Under the pieces are notes generated by a model, which made no database searches, was not told the origin of the DNA, and saw only the letters and a program-made list of their open reading frames with translations. A stretch of DNA of 16,558 bases from JANMEB01 sp041740495 (GTDB taxonomy: Bacteria; Planctomycetota; Planctomycetia; Pirellulales; Pirellulaceae). The stretch covers positions 1 to 16,558 of the forward strand of contig JBGSLW010000178.1 in NCBI GenBank assembly GCA_041740495.1, in the 5' to 3' direction. How positions within the stretch are numbered: position 1 is the stretch's first letter; each line of letters opens with the position of its first letter. A program made the position numbers and the translations under genes. Shown here piece by piece: positions 14,611 through 16,558 of this stretch.

Positions 14611-15567
14611 TTATTTCCGACGCGATCGACCTGGCCGTGTGGCGCGGGTTGGCGACGACCCGCGGGCGCGAGGTCGCAACCGACTTTTAGCCGCTGGATT
14701 CTTGGCCCCTCGAAATTTCGCCGCCGGACGTCGAGTCGCTCCGGTGCGCGGCCGAGCCGCCGACGGAGTCCCCGACCCGGTCCTCGCCCCCGCGCCGACG
14801 GCTGCTCGTTGGAGCGCCTGGATCTCCGCCTTCTCCAGCCGCCGCGACGCACCGCTGGGCAAGTCCCCCATTCGCAGCGGACCAATCGCAATCCGCCTCA
14901 GCGTCAGGACTTTGTGCCCGATCGCCGCCAAGACCCGGCGGATCTCCCGATTCCGCCCCTCGTCCAGCACCATCTCCAAGTCGCTGAAGTTTTTCTGCGA
15001 CTTCTTCACGCGGACTGTGGCCACCCGCGCAATCCCTTCGGCCAAGCGCACCCCGCTCTGCAGTTGATTCAGCTGTTCGCGCGTCGGTTGCCCAACCACG
15101 CGCACCAAGTACGTCTTGGTCACGCCATGCCGCGGGTGCGTCAACCGTTGGGCCAAGTCGCCGTCGTTGGTCAGCAGGATCAGACCTTCGCTCGATTTGT
15201 CCAGTCGGCCTACCGAATAGACCCGCGTGTCGCTCGGCACCAGGTCGATCGTACGAGGGCGCCCCGCTTCGTCTCGATTGGTCGAGAGGACTCCCGCGGG
15301 TTTGTTCAGCATGTAGTAGACGTGCCGACGCATTCGCACCAGCTCCCCGTCGACTTGGATCGATTGGCGCTCGGGATCGACCTTGGTTCCCAGCGTGCTG
15401 GCGACCTGGCCGTCGACGGTCACCCGCCCCGCGGTGATCAGCTCCTCGCAGGCCCTTCGGCTGCCTAGTCCTGCCTGCGCCAGTACGCGCTGCAACCGTT
15501 GCAGGGTGGGCGGGTCGCCGGCCGTCGAGTCAGGCGGATTCCCCGCCGAAGTGTGGTTTGAATTCAT
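14611..15567 (-). CDS. Pseudouridine synthase, RsuA/RluB family
   Basis: The 318-residue protein has an S4 RNA-binding domain (about 21-72: LQRVLAQAGLGSRRACEEL and GRVTVDGQ) followed by the catalytic domain. GRLDKSSEGLILLTNDG (120-136) contains D123, the aspartate expected to attack uridine, and EGRNREIRR (203-211) is typical of this family. Similarity is closest in style to RluB, which modifies a uridine in domain V of 23S rRNA, but RsuA or RluE/RluF specificity cannot be excluded by eye. The last 60 residues or so (256-318) are a basic Arg/Ala/Pro-rich tail, probably disordered and RNA-contacting; such tails are common in RluB-like proteins. AAGGA 5 nt upstream decides the ATG at 15567; the longer frame to 15774 would overlap the promoter region of the divergent dioxygenase gene. 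It is cytoplasmic. Confidence 0.93.
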   Translation of the reverse strand: MNSNHTSAGNPPDSTAGDPPTLQRLQRVLAQAGLGSRRACEELITAGRVTVDGQVASTLGTKVDPERQSIQVDGELVRMRRHVYYMLNKPAGVLSTNRDEAGRPRTIDLVPSDTRVYSVGRLDKSSEGLILLTNDGDLAQRLTHPRHGVTKTYLVRVVGQPTREQLNQLQSGVRLAEGIARVATVRVKKSQKNFSDLEMVLDEGRNREIRRVLAAIGHKVLTLRRIAIGPLRMGDLPSGASRRLEKAEIQALQRAAVGAGARTGSGTPSAARPRTGATRRPAAKFRGAKNPAAKSRLRPRARGSSPTRATRPGRSRRK

Positions 15568-15746
15568 TATGTCCTTATCGCAATGGTTTGCCCGTGGTAA
15601 CCCCGTCACCCGCGCGGACCCGTTCGGCCGACGGTCCAACGTCGACACACCGCGAACGACTACCCCCAGGGTATCGCTGCCTTCGCCAGCCCGCGGACCG
15701 GCACGAGACCATTCTAATGTCCGTCCGCGACTTCCCGGCGCGCAGC

Positions 15747-15775
15747 TTGAAATTTGCCCTCGGGCGGGTTCCAAT
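15747..15775 (+). promoter_or_regulatory. Possible sigma-70-type promoter for the dioxygenase gene
   Basis: TTGAAA (15747-15752) and TCCAAT (15770-15775) are separated by 17 bp, and the -10 element ends 32 bp before the ATG at 15808. The -35 matches five of six consensus bases and the -10 four of six. This is a single match by eye in a 240-bp divergent gap and needs experimental support. Confidence 0.35.
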
Positions 15776-15807
15776 CAGGGGAGCTATCAACCCACGGAGG
15801 CCACCTC

Positions 15808-16356
15808 ATGCCGATCACCCCCCCCTTCAACTTGATGCAGTGGATCGAGGATCACCGGGACGAGTTCAAGGTTCCTGTGATGAACAAGCAATTCTACAAG
15901 GGAGCGGACGACGTGATCGTTTTCGTGTCGCTCGGACCGAACACCCGCAACGACTACCACGTCAACCCGACCGAGGAGTTGTTCTACCAGCTCAAGGGGG
16001 ATATTGCGGTGCGGATCCGTCCGCTGGATGGAAGCTCGCCGCGCGATGTTGTGATCCGCGAAGGGGAAATGTGGCTCTGCCCGCGGTTGGTCCCCCACCG
16101 ACCGCAGCGGCCCGCCGATACGATAGGCTTGATCGTAGAATTCCCGCGCCCTGCCGACCAGAAGGACCAGCTGCGCTGGTATTGCCCTGACGATGTGCAC
16201 CTGGTTCACCAGGCTGAATTTCAGCTGCAGCATATCGACCGCGACCTCCACAAGATCATGGACGATTTCTGGAATGGCCCGGTCTCCCGCCGCACCTGCC
16301 CGGTCGATGGGAAAGTCATCGAGCGCGCTGGGGAATTCGAATTGGCGAGGACCTAG
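15808..16356 (+). CDS. nbaC: 3-hydroxyanthranilate 3,4-dioxygenase
   Basis: The 182-residue cupin enzyme opens the ring of 3-hydroxyanthranilate with O2, a step of the kynurenine route toward quinolinate and NAD or toward 2-aminomuconate. Catalytic residues line up with the well-studied bacterial enzyme of Cupriavidus metallidurans (known to me, not searched): R47, H51 and E57 in RNDYHVNPTEE, H97 and R101 in PHRPQRP, and E111. The second, rubredoxin-like iron site of bacterial enzymes normally uses two CxxC pairs. Here they read C126-P-D-D129 and C164-P-V-D167, so the second cysteine of each pair is aspartate. GGAGG 7 nt upstream decides the ATG at 15808. No other kynurenine-pathway gene is in the window, so NAD synthesis and tryptophan breakdown are both possible roles. 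The symbol haaO is also used for this family. Confidence 0.92.
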   Translation: MPITPPFNLMQWIEDHRDEFKVPVMNKQFYKGADDVIVFVSLGPNTRNDYHVNPTEELFYQLKGDIAVRIRPLDGSSPRDVVIREGEMWLCPRLVPHRPQRPADTIGLIVEFPRPADQKDQLRWYCPDDVHLVHQAEFQLQHIDRDLHKIMDDFWNGPVSRRTCPVDGKVIERAGEFELART

Positions 16357-16379
16357 CCGCCTGTGAAAAGCAGAGTGGC

Positions 16380-16396
16380 GCGACGCTCCGCGTCGC
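16380..16396 (+). terminator. Candidate terminator hairpin after the dioxygenase gene
   Basis: The arms GCGACGC (16380-16386) and GCGTCGC (16390-16396) form a perfect GC-rich stem with a TCC loop, 24 bp after the stop codon. No T-run follows, so intrinsic termination is uncertain and the hairpin may be only a repeat. Confidence 0.4.
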
Positions 16397-16540
16397 GGAT
16401 CCCCAACAGCCTGTTGAAATACGAGCACGCAGCGCGAGCAAGTGGGTCGTATTCGACAAATTGCCGCAGATTCTGACCCACTCGCCGGCGCGTCGTGCTA
16501 GGCTTTGTCCCAAAACACAGTTTCGCGTCCGATTGAGATC

Positions 16541-16558
16541 AGCCGCCAGGCGCAAGCC
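16541..16558. repeat. Partial copy of the 28-bp palindrome family
   Basis: The 18 bases match AGCCGCCTGGCGCTAGCC, the outer arm of the inverted repeat at 8853-8923, at 16 positions. The window ends here, so whether a second arm follows cannot be seen. Confidence 0.55.

Larger units (their letters stand above)
16357..16558. other. Repeat-rich gap at right edge
   Basis: No gene is supported here. The stretch contains the hairpin listed separately at 16380-16396 and a 13-bp palindrome, CAACAG-C-CTGTTG (16404-16416). It also holds an 8-bp inverted repeat, AGTGGGTC/GACCCACT (16441-16448 and 16475-16482), and a partial palindrome-family copy at the very end. This density suggests a cluster of dispersed repeats. 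Confidence 0.6.

Overview
The window looks like chromosomal DNA from a planctomycete, probably of the Pirellulales. I base this on the high GC content, the many secreted proteins built from leucine-rich repeats, BNR/Asp-box repeats or amidohydrolase domains, a TatC with a very large first periplasmic loop, and many short palindromic repeats between genes. The lineage is an inference from gene style, not from a marker gene. I see no rRNA, tRNA, CRISPR array, phage or transposase gene.

Layout from left to right. A 32-bp tandem array is cut by the left edge. A 75-residue protein of unknown function (minus strand) is divergent from a soluble, sensor-less histidine kinase (plus strand). A 370-bp gap rich in palindromes follows. 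Next is a compact minus-strand operon read tatC, then a secreted leucine-rich-repeat protein, then a sirtuin-family deacylase; the last two genes overlap by four bases. The gap between tatC and the divergent mannose-6-phosphate isomerase gene holds three copies of a 66-bp hairpin repeat that end just before the isomerase ribosome binding site. A long secreted Asp-box protein and an acylphosphatase (both minus) are separated by a nearly perfect 28-bp inverted repeat.

Upstream of the acylphosphatase is the most structured non-coding locus: an 84-bp MITE-like element with 10-bp terminal inverted repeats. A 19-bp tandem array sits on one end and a 26-bp array on the other. It is followed by two minus-strand amidohydrolase genes in an operon. 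The upstream one encodes a 1094-residue double-domain protein with a twin-arginine signal, one apparently intact and one degenerate amidohydrolase domain, and a histidine-rich tail. The downstream one encodes a single-domain secreted relative with a damaged metal motif and carries a pair of palindromes in its 5' end. The right end holds an RsuA/RluB-type pseudouridine synthase (minus) divergent from a 3-hydroxyanthranilate 3,4-dioxygenase (plus), then a repeat-rich gap with a partial copy of the 28-bp palindrome family at the edge.

Most genes are recognisable housekeeping or secreted-protein families, and I found no clear multi-gene defence or biosynthetic system. The points most worth pursuing are the MITE with two unrelated flanking arrays, the isomerase leader repeats with mutually exclusive hairpins, the amidohydrolase pair in which two of three domains look catalytically damaged, and the dioxygenase in which both CxxC pairs have become CxxD.
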